From Sorghum bicolor (lineage: Eukaryota; Streptophyta; Magnoliopsida; Poales; Poaceae), in the NCBI RefSeq assembly GCF_000003195.3, contig NC_012870.2:36396741-36460740 (forward strand): a stretch of DNA of 64,000 nucleotides, written 5' to 3'. Each line of letters opens with the position of its first letter. Position 1 is the first letter of the stretch. Shown piece after piece: positions 36,901 to 48,394 of the stretch. Both the position numbers and the translations under genes were made by a program. The notes beneath the pieces were generated by a model. It had not been told where the DNA came from. It did no database searches and saw nothing but the letters and a program-made list of their open reading frames with translations.

Positions 36901-38226
36901 GCCGTGTGGTCGGGCGGGTGCTCCGGCTCCGGCGAGGTTGTTCCGACGATCCTGCTCGCGTCCAGGAAGAAGAAGCGAGCGCATGAGCAAATGGAGCACG
37001 AAAAGAACATGAAACGGCCGCTAGAGAGGCGTGATACCGACTGGAACACCGTGGCCACGGGAAGAGCTCCACGGCGGCGGTCCCGGCCGGAATTGGAGAA
37101 GACAGAGAAGCTCCGGCGATTGAGCAGGGCAGAGAAAGAGCGAGGGGGTGCGCTGAGCTCGCAAGGAGGTGGCGAATGCTCTGATTGCTCAATTTGGCTT
37201 GAGAGGGATTGGGTGCGACGAATTTGAGAGAAAAGCTCGTTGGGGTTCCTTGGTCGTGGACAGGGAAATCGGGCGGCGTCGCCCACGCTGGCGCTCAAAG
37301 GGGAGGAGGAAGCGAGCCCGGCGCATCCACGTCGCCTGGCGGCGCAGGCAGGCAAGCAGACTGCGTGCCTGCACGCACGCACGTGGTGCTGCGCGCGCGG
37401 CGGCCGTGCTGGACAGGGGGCCGGTGATCCTCATCGGATCACTGTAGCTGACACTTACCCCTCTTCTCTGTCCCTTTGCAAAATTCGGCCAAAACTTGAA
37501 CTCAAGCCAAATTGCCACCAAAATGAAAGTTGTGCAAAATTTTATAAGCTACAAATCATATTTTGGTGACCAGAGCTAACTTTGAGTGGAACATGGTGAA
37601 TTTGACCAAACTGTTTGAAGTTCAAAATCCAATTTGGGGAAAAAATCAAATTTTTGAATTGGGGCAGATCAGGATTTCCAAAATGACTTTTGATTTTTCC
37701 AAACAACATGAAAAACTCCCAACATGAAAGTTGTTCAACTTTTTGAGCTCTACAACTTTCATGTTGGTCACTTTTCAAAATTCCAAATAGATTTTGAATT
37801 GGAGGTTCAAATTGGAAAAGGGGACACTTTTTGGAAATCTGTATTTTCAAAATTACTTTGAATTTTATATTGAAACTTCAAAAACTCAAAACACCAAAGT
37901 TGTACATCCTGACAAGATCTACAACTTTTCTTTTGAACTCAACCTCAAATTTTGCTTGGTTTTTAAATTGTGCAAAAGGGGGCAATTCTAGGGTTCAAAA
38001 ATCAGGGTTTCCCCCCCCCAATCCTTCGGAAATCTTTCACCCTAGGGTTTTAGCAATCAACACAAGCATCAATACACAAGATAAACACACTTTAATTCCC
38101 TAAGCACATTCAACCAAATTAAACTCATTTTAAGTTGATGCATCAAGGTGTGCTTAACAAATATGCTGTGCAATGCTGATGATGCCATGACCAAATTTTA
38201 GTAACCATAACATCGGAGATGTTACA
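33950..38226 (-). mobile_element. Solo LTR of a Del/Tekay-related chromovirus
   Basis: The segment begins TGTGGCAGAACC and ends GATGTTACA. It is flanked by ATGAC (33945-33949) and ATGAT (38227-38231), an imperfect 5-bp duplication. Its layout follows the LTR of the large chromovirus in the same orientation, including CCCTGAGTACGGGA and ACTTACCCG blocks near one end. No gag or pol is associated, so it is the product of LTR-LTR recombination. GC-rich open frames at 36.3-37.5 kb are not supported as genes. Confidence 0.8.
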
Positions 38227-38725
38227 ATGATGATGGATTCTGTTGTCTATATTGGTATATATGTCTGGATGAATTCGATATGTGGGCCATCAGTCGTCAA
38301 AAGTTCAAACTGAAATTGTGACGGTGTTCTGTCGTCTACAGATGTTTAGGACGCCTATAAAAACAAGACGGTCCATGTCAACATATGACATCAAAGAGTC
38401 ATCACAAAAGGGTATAACCAGGTCTTCCTAACAGGGAATCTGTGACGGTGATAAAACAATAAGCGACGCGTTGACTACATAATATGTGACAGTTGCCGTC
38501 GTCATAAAAGAGTCGCCTTATGTGACGGTAGTGTAAATGCTGTCACAAAATGTTGGGACATATTGTGACGACTTAGCTTGTTACCGTCACATATCCATTT
38601 TGTGACGATCGTTTTGTGACGCCACACGTGACGGTGCTGTTTCGTCATAAGAATCATTTTATGACAACATTTAAGCTTTATGTGACCGACTGCTGTTGAC
38701 ATAAAATCCAACTTTTTTTGTAGTG
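38227..38725 (+). repeat. CACTA right subterminal array and terminus
   Basis: About a dozen copies of (T)GTGACGG, GTGACGA or their complements lie between 38318 and 38690, ending in TTTTTTTGTAGTG. Such arrays are the binding sites for TNPA-like proteins. Confidence 0.85.
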
Positions 38726-39485
38726 TTATCAGACTAGTCCCCAAACTCTTATGCATTCGCTCCCAATAATGAGCGGTGAACTGCGGTCCTCTATCTGATA
38801 TGATGGTCTTGGGAATACCATGTAGCTTGACGATCTCAGCCATGTATATATCAGCATACTCGGGAGGTCTGTATGTGTTCTTAACTGGAATGAAATGAGC
38901 CGACTTGGTCAATCGATCTATGATTACCCAAATCGAGTCATTCCCCTTTCGTGTTGTCGGCAAACCTATGATAAAGTCCATGCTGACCTCTTCCCACTTC
39001 CACTCTGGGACTGACAACGGTTGCAACAGACCTGCAGGTTTCATATATATAGCCTTGACTCTGCAAGATCTGTCACAACGGGCCACATATGCTGCTATCT
39101 GTTTCTTCATTTTGGTCCACCAAAAGTGAGACCTTAGGTCTTGATACATCTTGCTACTGCCAGGATGGATAGAAAGTTTTGAGAGATGCGCTTCATCCAT
39201 GATGCGATTCTTTAGTTCTCGATTTTTCAGAACTACCAACCAGTGCTGAAACCACAATACACCTTTTTCATCAACTCGGAACTGAGTCTTTGGATCGTCT
39301 TTGATCTTCTCTTTGATGTGGAAAATACCCTTATCTATTTTCTGACCTTCGATGACTTGACTTTCAAGTGAACAACTGAGCTGTATGTGACATAAGACCT
39401 CGCGATGCATGAGATTGAAACCATCTTCAAACAAAGGTTGAACTACTTGATAGTGTGGTTTGCGACTTAAGGCGTCTGCTACCAC
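38726..39485 (-). pseudogene. Chromovirus integrase N-terminal half
   Basis: The minus strand reads an integrase zinc-finger region (SIHPGSSKMYQDLRSHFWW) with the CxxC part changed to CDRSC. The catalytic core blocks WEEVSMDFIIGLP (first Asp) and TIISDRGPQF (second Asp) follow. The frame then ends at the TTA insertion site of the CACTA element. The third catalytic residue is carried in the fragment at 7049-7873. Confidence 0.85.
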
Positions 39486-40799
39486 ATTAGCCTTGCCTGG
39501 ATGATAGTGGACCTCCAGATCATAATCCTTGATCAGTTCTAACCATCTTCATTGCCTCATATTCAGCTCAGACTGAGTGAAGATGTACTTTAGACTTTTA
39601 TGATCTGTGTAGATATGACACTTGTTTCCTAACAAATAGTGCCTCTAGATCTTCAGAGCGTGCACTACGGCTGCTAGCTCGAGGTCATGAGTTGGGTAGT
39701 TGACTTCATGCTTCCTCAACTGTCGTGAAGCATAAGCTATAACTCTGCCTTCTTGCATCAGCACACATCCTAAACCACTTTTCGATGCGTCGCAAAACAC
39801 ATCAAAAGGCTTCTCGATATTGGGTTGTGCTAGAACGAGAGCGGTGGTCAGCAACTTTCGCAAGGTGCGGAAGGCTATCTCAAACTTATGATCCTTTTGT
39901 AGAAAACTAGTCATTGGCTTAGCAATCTTGGAGAAGTTAAGTATGAAACGATGATAATACCCGGCCAGACCAAGAAAACTTTGAACTTCCGAGACAGAAG
40001 TTGGTGCCTTCCAGTCCATGACTTCCTGTACCTTTGACAGATACACAGCAATCCCTTCTTCAGACAGAATGTGCCCTAGGAAAGGAACTTTCTTCAGCCA
40101 GAACTCGCACTTGCGGAACTTTGCATACAACTGATGCTCTCACAGTCGTGTTAGCACGACTCTTAAATGCTCGGCGTGATCTTGCTCATTCTCTAAATAG
40201 ACCAGAATGTCATCGATGAACACCACAACAAACTTGTCTAACTCTGGCATAAAGACCGAGTTGGTCAGATACATAAAGTATGCAGGAGCATTTGTCAACC
40301 CAAAGGACATGACAAGATACTCATACAACCCGTATCTGGTAGAAAAAGCAGTCTTCGGGATATCTTGCGGACGGATCTTGATTTGGTGATACCCGGACCT
40401 CAAATCTATCTTGGAAAACACTTTTGCCTTGGACAACGGATCAAACAAGATATCAATTCGCGGCAAAAGGTACTTATTCTTGATTGTCACCGCATTGAGT
40501 GGATGATAGTCCACGCACATGCGCAGCAATTGATCCTTCTTTTTCACAAACAACGCCGGACAACCCCATTTTGATGAACTTGGCCGGATGAATCCTTTAT
40601 CTGACAACTCCTTTAGTTGATTCTTCAATTCAGCGAGTTCATTAGGCGGCATCCGGTACGGCCTTCTAGATATCGGTGCTGTACCTCGTATCAACTCTAT
40701 TGCAAACTCTACTTCCCTATCTGCGGGAAGTCCTAACAACTCTTCGGGGAAAACATCAGGGAACTCGCAGACCACCGGTATATGTTCTAGTGGAACCAC
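39486..40799 (-). pseudogene. Chromovirus reverse transcriptase and RNase H
   Basis: It is colinear with the protease upstream and the integrase downstream. Reverse transcriptase blocks seen are [56 protein letters not shown] and the catalytic FIDDIL (about 40214). The RNase H region has [16 protein letters not shown] and [13 protein letters not shown]. In-frame stops lie at 40142-40140 (TGA after VLTRL) and 39647-39645 (TAG after HALKI), with another TGA in the MRQ-RWLE stretch near 39550. Relatives have Arg or Trp at such positions, so C-to-T or G-to-A decay is likely. Confidence 0.88.
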
Positions 40800-41267
40800 C
40801 TATACTGCACACGAGAGACTGGCAAAGTCTAACCGCCGAGGTAGCCTGACCTGAAGCATACCCTCCCCCTGCGGGTCTTTAAGGGAGAGAGTTCTATGTC
40901 CAACATCTATAACTGCACCCCAGTCGGTCATCTTATTCATTCCAATGATAACATCCAAAACCAGCCCTGGCATGACCACAAGGTTTACATGAAACCTTCG
41001 GCTACTGATATCCAAGGTAACCCCCATTACTGCTTTGTTAGTCAACACATCAACCCCTGCTGAACTGATGCGATAACCATAACCCAACTCGGTAACTAGT
41101 TGGTCATGCTTTTGTGCAAATGCTTGGCTCATGAATGAATGCGATGATCCAGAATCAAACAAAACAACTGCAAGATGTTGGTTGATAGGAAACATAACAG
41201 CTGTTACCGGTTCTCCTTCCGGGATCTCCTCTATCGAGGTATGGTGCACACGGGCTAGGTAGGTTGC
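40800..41267 (-). pseudogene. Chromovirus aspartic protease
   Basis: The active-site motif LFDSGSSHSF lies about 30 residues after an HHTSIEE start. The C-terminal signature VIIGMNKMTDWG is present. The frame continues from gag after one in-frame TAG and into reverse transcriptase after another TAG (40802-40800). It is otherwise complete. Confidence 0.85.
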
Positions 41268-42362
41268 CTACTGCTTCTTGGGGTAGGGGCATTCCTTAGC
41301 ATAGTGCCCCATCTTGTGGCAGTTATAGCACGGTCCCTTGGTCATGTTGTTGGCAGCAAGTGCCGCAGATTGAATTGCCTTTGGCTTGGTGGGAGCTATC
41401 GCTACCTTGTACGGCTTCTCCTGCGTTGGATGCCCTGTGTTCCTTCTCTGCGGTGGTCGGAACCTAGCACCTGGGGCAGGAGGACGATACTGCGGACGTC
41501 CTGCCACTGGTGCCCTGGACTGAGATGACCCGGCTTCAAAAGCCCTCTTGGGAGACTTGGAAGCACTATAGTTGTTGTTATTGTTCTCTTGGGTCAAACA
41601 GTCACTGATGTAGGCATTGAAGGTAGCCCGGGTTCCTGTACCCATGGTCTTCAGCATCTTTGGGCTCAAGCCTCTCTGGAAACTAGCGATCTTCTTGGCC
41701 TCCGTGTTCACAAACTCGGGAGCGTAACGGGCGAGATTGTTAAAAGCATGCAGATACTCCTTCACAGACTTCGTTCCCTGGGACAGCCTCATGAATTCTC
41801 CAACCTTCATTTTCACCACACCCGGAGGAATATAATTTCCCCGAAAGGCAGTGGTGAAGCGGTTCCACATGATAGGGGTCCCCTCTAGGTAGGTGGTACG
41901 ATGATGGGACCACCAAATCCCAGCAGGCCCTTGCAATTGATGCGCTGCATACTCGGCCTTGAGCTCTTCGGTCATCCGAAGGAGACAGAACGTTTGTTCC
42001 ATGGTGTTAATCCACTCATCTGCCTCGAGCGGTTCCAAGGCCTCCTTAAAGACTGGTGGTTTAGTATCCATGAAGTCCTTGAAAGAGCTGTACTGATTGG
42101 CTTCACGGCCACCCTGTTTATCCCCACGGCGGGTGTTGTCAACGATATTGCGCATGGCTTCTTCCATGTTGCACTGCATCTGCTCCATGTTGCGTTGGCT
42201 CCCCTGAAACTGCGCGAAAAACACGTCCGCAGTGTACGGAGGATGGGGTGGTGGTGGCGGTGATGGTGCTCTCTCCTCATTCCTTTGAGCTCCATCTCTG
42301 GAAGTACTTACTCCTAGACCGGGGTTGCTATTACCCCCGCCACGTGTTTGCACCATCTGCAT
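41268..42362 (-). CDS. Chromovirus gag, 364 aa
   Basis: The ORF is uninterrupted. The start used is 42362, but a second methionine two codons later (MVQTRGGG) is more family-like. A proline/histidine-rich stretch (residues about 30-45) is followed by the gag domain (KPPVFKEALEPLEADEWI, then GPAGIWWSHHRTTYL, then FMRLSQGTKSVKEYLHAFNNLARYAPEF split around conserved positions). A CCHC zinc knuckle (C345, C348, H353, C358) ends the protein. It should form the particle shell and bind RNA. The stop at 41270-41268 is in frame with the protease; the context CAG TAG GCA could be read through, but plain decay is as likely. Confidence 0.85.
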   Translation of the reverse strand: MQMVQTRGGGNSNPGLGVSTSRDGAQRNEERAPSPPPPPHPPYTADVFFAQFQGSQRNMEQMQCNMEEAMRNIVDNTRRGDKQGGREANQYSSFKDFMDTKPPVFKEALEPLEADEWINTMEQTFCLLRMTEELKAEYAAHQLQGPAGIWWSHHRTTYLEGTPIMWNRFTTAFRGNYIPPGVVKMKVGEFMRLSQGTKSVKEYLHAFNNLARYAPEFVNTEAKKIASFQRGLSPKMLKTMGTGTRATFNAYISDCLTQENNNNNYSASKSPKRAFEAGSSQSRAPVAGRPQYRPPAPGARFRPPQRRNTGHPTQEKPYKVAIAPTKPKAIQSAALAANNMTKGPCYNCHKMGHYAKECPYPKKQ

Positions 42363-42682
42363 GCGTCAACGATAAGCAGTCGTTAGGAGTTGCCATCAAC
42401 GGTAGACATATGTAGAATTATGCCGTACTAAATTTACTGAGGGAAATAAATTCACACAATAAATAGGGGCACAACAATTAATCATCCACACACAACATCA
42501 CTAACGGATTACTTAACATTCGAGCAACAAGGTTCGCATACATCCAGAATTGCCAGCATACATACACTGGACTTTCAATGTCATCGCATAAAGTTTTTCA
42601 CATCCAAGATCCAATAGATTACAAGACATGCCATGCAACAACAACAGCAAAAGGAGAAGGACTAGCTCTATAGCCCTGGCAT
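42363..42682 (-). other. Spacer between the extra ORF and gag of the chromovirus
   Basis: It is about 320 bp, AT-rich, with no frame longer than a few codons of note. Confidence 0.5.
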
Positions 42683-43726
42683 CTACTCGCTATGGTCATT
42701 GTCCATGCCAGAGCCTTCCTCGTCCTCATCTCCACTAGCGGCTGCCAACAACTCTAGATCCTCATCCATCTCATCCTCAGAGTCTAACTCAGCTGCTCCA
42801 GGCAGGTGGTGAGGGTGGAGCTGGTTATGCAGCTGATGGATCTCCTCATGCAGGTTCTCATTGTACTCCTCAGCATTAGCTAGCTGCTGCTCAAGCTCTA
42901 GCTGTCGGGCCCTCAGGGTGTCCTCCTCGTGCCAGGCTTCATTCCTCTGACCAAGCACATGAACTAGCATGCGCTCGCAGTTCCTATGAGCGGTGGTCAC
43001 CCTGTCCCTCTGCTCCCTCACTGCGAGCAGGTCCTGACTCAACTCACTATTCTTCTGGACTGCCTGATCTCTCTCTCGGGTCACGCGGGCCAACTCTGCC
43101 TGCAACCTCTCAACCTCAGTGTCAAACTCACGCTGCCACTGGCGCTTCTCATCCTGAACTGTGAGAAGAGACCCGGACAAGCGTCCCAAACAACGCTCCA
43201 GACCCCCATAGGTCTTCATCAAAGCGAACTTAGCACTCATAGCTGCGCTGTCACTGTGCTGATCCTCATCCGCACTCCTCTCTAGAGCGTTCACCTCGGA
43301 CTGATCCCACACCGAAGTGTAGGGGTCACCCCGGGGAAACACCCCAGCGAAGGCGTGGGCCAGCTCCTGTGGGAACATCTCCATGATGTCCCTCAGAACT
43401 GTAAAAGCTGCTCTGCTGGCACCCTAGAAAGGCGTGGTACCTCGAGACTCGTACAGCCAGCCACCCCAGGCGGGGTCACCTCCACTGGTAGGGACCACTG
43501 CCTCGATACCCACCAGGGTCCCATCACCAAGCTGCTCCTTGTTCCAATAGTAGCGAGGTTCCCTTCCTTCAGGATACCCCATCGAGCTGAGCACCCTCCA
43601 AAGCAAGGTGGGCATCCCAAACTCTTCTAGGAACTTGCTCTTATGACGCGAGCTCCTAGCTGCCAACTGATGGTGAGGGGCCTGCGCACTAGTGGACATG
43701 CGAGCGGTGAGCCTAGTGCGTGCCAT
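42683..43726 (-). pseudogene. Extra chromovirus ORF upstream of gag with histone H3 tail-like N terminus, coiled coil and acidic C terminus
   Basis: The frame of 347 codons is interrupted only by a TAG at codon 101 (43426-43424). Directly from the initiator Met, the protein aligns without gaps to the H3 tail. Using H3 numbering, A1, R2, T3, T6, A7, R8, S10, T11, A15, P16, Q19, L20, A21 and R26 are identical. Each lysine is replaced: K4 by R, K9 by M, K14 by Q, K18 by H, K23 by R and K27 by H. The rest has no histone fold. Residues about 31-180 look globular, about 189-304 form a strong coiled coil (heptads such as VERLQAELARV), and about 313-347 are dominated by Asp and Glu. It lies between the primer site and gag, in the gag orientation. 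What it does is unknown; a histone mimic is inferred. Confidence 0.75.
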
Positions 43727-44536
43727 CTGCTGAAAATATAATACCTTGGGTAAGATTGAGGATTATCTTTTGTTAACTTAATTGAAATTGGGACAGATTT
43801 AATTAAGGGGAGGAAGTAAGCAATGATATGGAATGAACATGATGCATGCACGAACTTATGATCTCACAAACTTAGAAACAAAAGTTAACACTAATCGGTA
43901 TATGCGGTGGCACACAACATTCTCTCATAACGTAACTAGCCTTCTAAGTGGGAACGTGGTTAGTGTACATGCAGAAAACTCATTTCAGCCCAACCACAGT
44001 ATAAACATGTAGAACAAGAATTTAAATCTACACACCCCACGCGCATAGACAAGACTTCCATGCATATGGTGTGTTACTACCCCCATCATCGCCCTAGTGA
44101 CGTCATTGCCTCTCAGGACGGAATCTCCCAACATGCGGTACTGTTCCCAGGCACACCAAACATGTGTGCATGACACAGCACCTAAGATCACTTCCCAAGA
44201 TCAGCATTATATCCGATCATGCTCTCACAGCTCCCACTTACCGAGGCATAGAGGAAGAATTGATCCATACATTACCACTCAAATGAATGGCACTCATACT
44301 ATGGCACGCTGTATGAGCGACGAAAAGAGAAATATGATGCACGACCCCCAAGTCAGTACTTAACTAGCCACCTTAGAGTCCTTAACCGGGCATAAAGGAT
44401 ATGACTATGGCACACTAAGTAGTTTTCCAGAAACTTATTTTAACACCTTGATTATCATTAATTGATAATAATCTTTTATTAAACCGGTTTAAGTTTAGTT
44501 TAGAACGTACTTATGAACAGTAACTCGCTAAACGTT
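43727..44536 (-). other. Chromovirus 5' leader
   Basis: About 800 bp lie between the primer-binding site and the extra ORF. No coding frame is supported. A splice acceptor-like or packaging signal cannot be judged by eye. Confidence 0.45.
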
Positions 44537-44548
44537 GCTCTGATGCCA
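44537..44548 (-). other. Primer-binding site of the chromovirus
   Basis: On the minus strand TGGCATCAGAGC lies two bases inside the 5' LTR end. It differs by one base from the initiator-Met tRNA consensus site. Confidence 0.8.
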
Positions 44549-44550
44549 GC

Positions 44551-47500
44551 TGTAACAGAACCGCCCAAATTATAATAGATTAAGCCTAATAGTGACCAAT
44601 TGCACAGTCAGACAATCGAGCTTAAGCCCATATAATCCCGGTAGTCTGTGAAATCTCAAAGGATTTAAAACCACATATCGTACATACAGCTAAGATCGTA
44701 ATAAGTTCAACGGTGACCATTCACAATTACATCCAGTTCGCATCATTCATCAAATAAATCGGAGTACTTAGAGTTATTACAAACCAAGTTCTCAAGTAGC
44801 GGAAGCTTCATTGTTTGAAAGTAACACACACACATTTAGTCTGATACAGTGCCATAATTTGATCATTCCCATAAAAGCAAAAGAGAAGGTAGAGTGACCA
44901 TTGCCCTTGGTCTAGTCATCACCCATTGCTGGGTACAAGCAGCGAATGCAATAACCATAGTACATCTGCCCATCTACAAAACAACATGGGAATAGAACCC
45001 TGAGTACGGGAATGTACTTAGCTAGACTTACCCGTCATAAACCAAAATAAAGACTCTTCAAGGATCATGAATGTTGTATAGTGGGGTAGCAGAGACTTGT
45101 TGCGAAAAAGCACCTACTTAACTAGAAGTACATCCTAACAGTACTCCCTTTTCTTTTATTAGCTCAGGTTAGGTATTAATACCTATCATCTAGATTTGCA
45201 CCTGTACAAATTAAAGCAAGTGTGGTAATATGATGGTACCTCATCATAGCATTAATAAGCATCTATCATCATAACCCAAGTGTTCCATAGTCTTTACTAC
45301 GAGGACAGGGCTCATGTCAAGTGCTCACTATCCAGGAGCGATGGCGATTCAAATTGATTTTTGACCAGCTGGTGAGTTTATTCCCCACACAAACCACACT
45401 CACTGATCAAGTGAGCTACAGATCACCGTATTGCACTATCTAGGACAAATTTGCGGGTTCGACAGGCACCGCCCGTACCCGAGGACCGTTCCGGTGACCG
45501 AGGTATCCAAGGTATACCAAGGTTGCGCGCCGTGCCCTCGTCGTTCTCCTCAACCATCACCAATACAGCGCGTACATCGGGCCAATTCCCGGCCCGGATA
45601 GTGCTCAGGCTTCGAGGTCAGAACAACTTATCCTTCCAGCTAAGTGTGGGGTATGAGTTCAACATGACAAGAGGGTCGTCAACGATCGGTCCTTAATCGA
45701 CACAGGCAGGGGCACTATGGTCAACTCCACCATAAGACCCTGCCCGGTCTCAAATTCATTCCCACGCTTGGTTACTTTTCCTCAAAGCATTATCAGCTAA
45801 ACAAACATGTGCCCACCTATATCTCGCAGGTGACAGGAAATCACCCGACTTCTACCGTGCTAAGCAAGCTAAGCAACAGACTCCGAGCCTATCTACATAG
45901 GACAAGGTAGATAAACAAGTGGTGATATCAAGGAGTAATATGCATCAACGGTATCAAGCAATTCCTATCACTTAAATGCAACATAGAAGAACAAGAATAA
46001 TATATCATTTAAGTTAGCGAGAATAGGGAGACTTAGAATGCTCCGGGGCTTGCCTTTCTTAAATGTGCTCGGCTTGTGGTCCGGGCACTCCTGCAGCTCT
46101 TCTCCGGGCTCTGGTCCTTCCAGAAGTTCCTGCTCCTAGGTCTCCTCCTGCTCCTCGGGTCCCACCTCGTTTTCCTGCGAGCCTGTATGATGCATGTGTG
46201 CTCATGAGTGGAGTGCGAGATGCCCGGGGTGCAATGCTTATGCAAGTGGTTACCAGATGACCATGACATGGTGCATAGATGACATAGGTGGTTATTTCTA
46301 CAAGGTAGTCAACATCATCCAAGAACATGTACTCAAATTAAGCATCTATTGCATTCTTTTCTACAAGTTGCCTTCATGGTTAACCAGCAAGCTAACATGA
46401 TGCTTCAAAGATACACCAAACACCCTTTTATTCTATTTAATTTATGCACAACAATTCATAATTTATTTAATCACTATTGGACCTACAAAAGTAGCATATG
46501 TTTCTGTATAGCAATAAATTCCACAAAAATTACAGTAGCTCACTGGTCAAACATAAAGTCTATCATAATTTACAAGGTTATTTGGACACTTATTTTAGGC
46601 TACAAAAATTACAAGGTTATTCAATATAATTAGGTACAAATACCCTACTGTTGACCAAGTGTCAAACAACAGATTTCAAAATTTTATAAATTACTTATCA
46701 ACATAAGAAACACCCACAAAAATTTCCAGATTAATTGCATGATCCAGTTATTTATTAAAAATCATAAACCACTGCCATGGAAGCATTTAAATCATCATAA
46801 ATTAATTTATACAGCAAATAATATGTGACATATTTTTCCCAGAGACTAACCATCCATGCAGAGCCAATAAAACAAGTTTCATATTTTTCTGAGTTTTATT
46901 TTAATTACTATACATTTTCCAATTTCAGCAAAAACATGGATTAAATATATTTGTACAGAAATGTTGTTCAAACATGACATGCAACCAGACCAAACTATAG
47001 ATCTGGAATTATAGAACACACCAAAATTTATTTCATCATTTTTGGAGCCATATATCTCAAGATATGGATTTTATACTATTTAAACCATTTTCTGGAAAAC
47101 CTTTTAAAACGAAACTCGAGTTAAAATGCTAAGGGCACCTGGATTTAACCCCGCAGAGCCACTGACAAGCGGGTCCCGTGGGTCAGCCGACCCCACTTGT
47201 CGGCCACCCCGAGTTCCCGCGGCCAAAGACTCGCCGAAATCTCACTGCCGGTGAGGTCTCCGGCGACACCAAGGGGCTCTACGGCTTCGCGGACGCGAGA
47301 CGAATCCAACCATGCCCTTTTGGCGCCTACCAAGCAGCGGAACCACCTCGTCGTCGAGAATGGCGGACGCGGCGGCGATGCTCGCCGTGGTCCGGCCACC
47401 TCGCGGCGGTAGAGCACACGCTAACGGCCGGAATGGGTGCGCAAAGCCAAGGCGGAGCTAACGCGACTAACGACGCAAGTAATGGCGGAGAGGAGAGGGA

Positions 47501-48394
47501 GAACCGTGCGGACCGAGGGGTCGCCGGAGCTCCGACTCGCTCCGGTGAGCTCTACCGGACGCGCGAGACTCACCGAGCGCGGTTGAGTGCGAGCACGGGG
47601 TGTGGCAGGACGAGGCGGAGCCGTCGGTGGTCGCGGAGGGGAGGGAGAAGGCCGTAGCTAGCAGGGAGAGGAGCTCCGAGCGTCGGCGGCGATGCCGCGC
47701 GGCGGAGCTGCTGCTGCGGCTGCGCGAGCGAGAGAGAGGGCGAGAGCGCGAGCGGAGAGGCGCAAATGGCAGCGGGGACGAAAGCGGACGCGGCCGGGCG
47801 CTCCTGGTGGCCGACCAGGGCGCATCCAGGCTGCCGCATGCTCTCCACGCGGCTGGGCCGGCTTCGGCCAGCAGGCCAGAAGTGAGGCCGCGGCCTGCTA
47901 GCGCCCCCCTTTCCTATTTCCATTTTTTAAATTTCTTTTCTTAATTCTTTTTCTATATTCATTTGGACCATTTTAAAATCCTTTTCACCGTTGGATCCCA
48001 AAATAAAAGATGTTCTCAATAAAAAGTTCTACAACTTTGTTTCAAGTTGTAACTCCAAATTCCCAATAGGATTTGAAATGCAACCCAAACTAGTTCTAGG
48101 TTTTGAATAAATTCATTTTGGGGCTTTTTGTATAAAATCCATTTCTCAAATTCTATAGCTCCAAAAATTTCACAAAATTATTCTTTATTCTTCTAAAACA
48201 TATTTCAACCTAATTTGGGCATCACAAGGATTTTTGGAACAAACATATTATTCTCATCATATTTAAGTTACATAAATTAAGCACATAAAATCATACTTGG
48301 ATGAATGCTATGCTTATGTGATGCTATGCTTGATGAGAATGCTTATGAAAGGGTTTATGAGACTAAGTGCATGCTTAACGCCTAGGGTGTTACA
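44551..48394 (-). repeat. 5' LTR of the chromovirus
   Basis: The LTR is 3844 bp and bounded by TGTAACA and TGTTACA. It is homologous to the left copy, with several small deletions (for example about 75 bp in the GC-rich part near 47.8 kb) and without the hAT insert. Its internal GC-rich open frames are non-coding by comparison with the other copy, where frames are not conserved. Confidence 0.9.

Larger units (their letters stand above)
7877..38725. mobile_element. CACTA (En/Spm) DNA transposon carrying three genes and three nested insertions
   Basis: The left end begins CACTACAAGAAA and the right end finishes TTTTTTTGTAGTG, which are inverted CACTA termini. Both ends are flanked by the 3-bp duplication TTA (7874-7876 and 38726-38728). 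The subterminal regions are dense in TGTGACGG/CCGTCACA-type motifs, the usual binding-site repeats of grass CACTA elements. Removing the nested insertions leaves about 11.6 kb. Genes inside are a decayed TNP2-type transposase (minus), an intact Transposase_24-type gene (plus) and a GRF zinc-finger gene (plus). It sits in the chromovirus integrase. Confidence 0.92.
2462..48394 (-). mobile_element. Del/Tekay-type Ty3/gypsy chromovirus with nested insertions
   Basis: Read on the minus strand the order is: 5' LTR (48394-44551), primer-binding site, extra ORF with an H3-like N terminus, gag, protease, reverse transcriptase, RNase H, integrase with chromodomain-like tail, polypurine tract, 3' LTR (7037-2462). 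This order, the very long LTRs and the chromodomain-like end are those of the Del/Tekay chromovirus lineage. The integrase is split by a CACTA transposon (7877-38725) and the 3' LTR by a hAT element. The outer end of the 3' LTR lacks about 27 bp, so no target duplication can be read. Confidence 0.85.

Noticed and set aside
36334..37569. GC-rich ORFs in the solo LTR
   Set aside because: They are low-complexity, overlap on both strands, and lie inside an LTR with no domain resemblance.
42683..43726. A captured host histone H3 gene
   Set aside because: Only the first 30 or so residues resemble H3; no histone-fold helices follow, and the body is a coiled coil with an acidic end.
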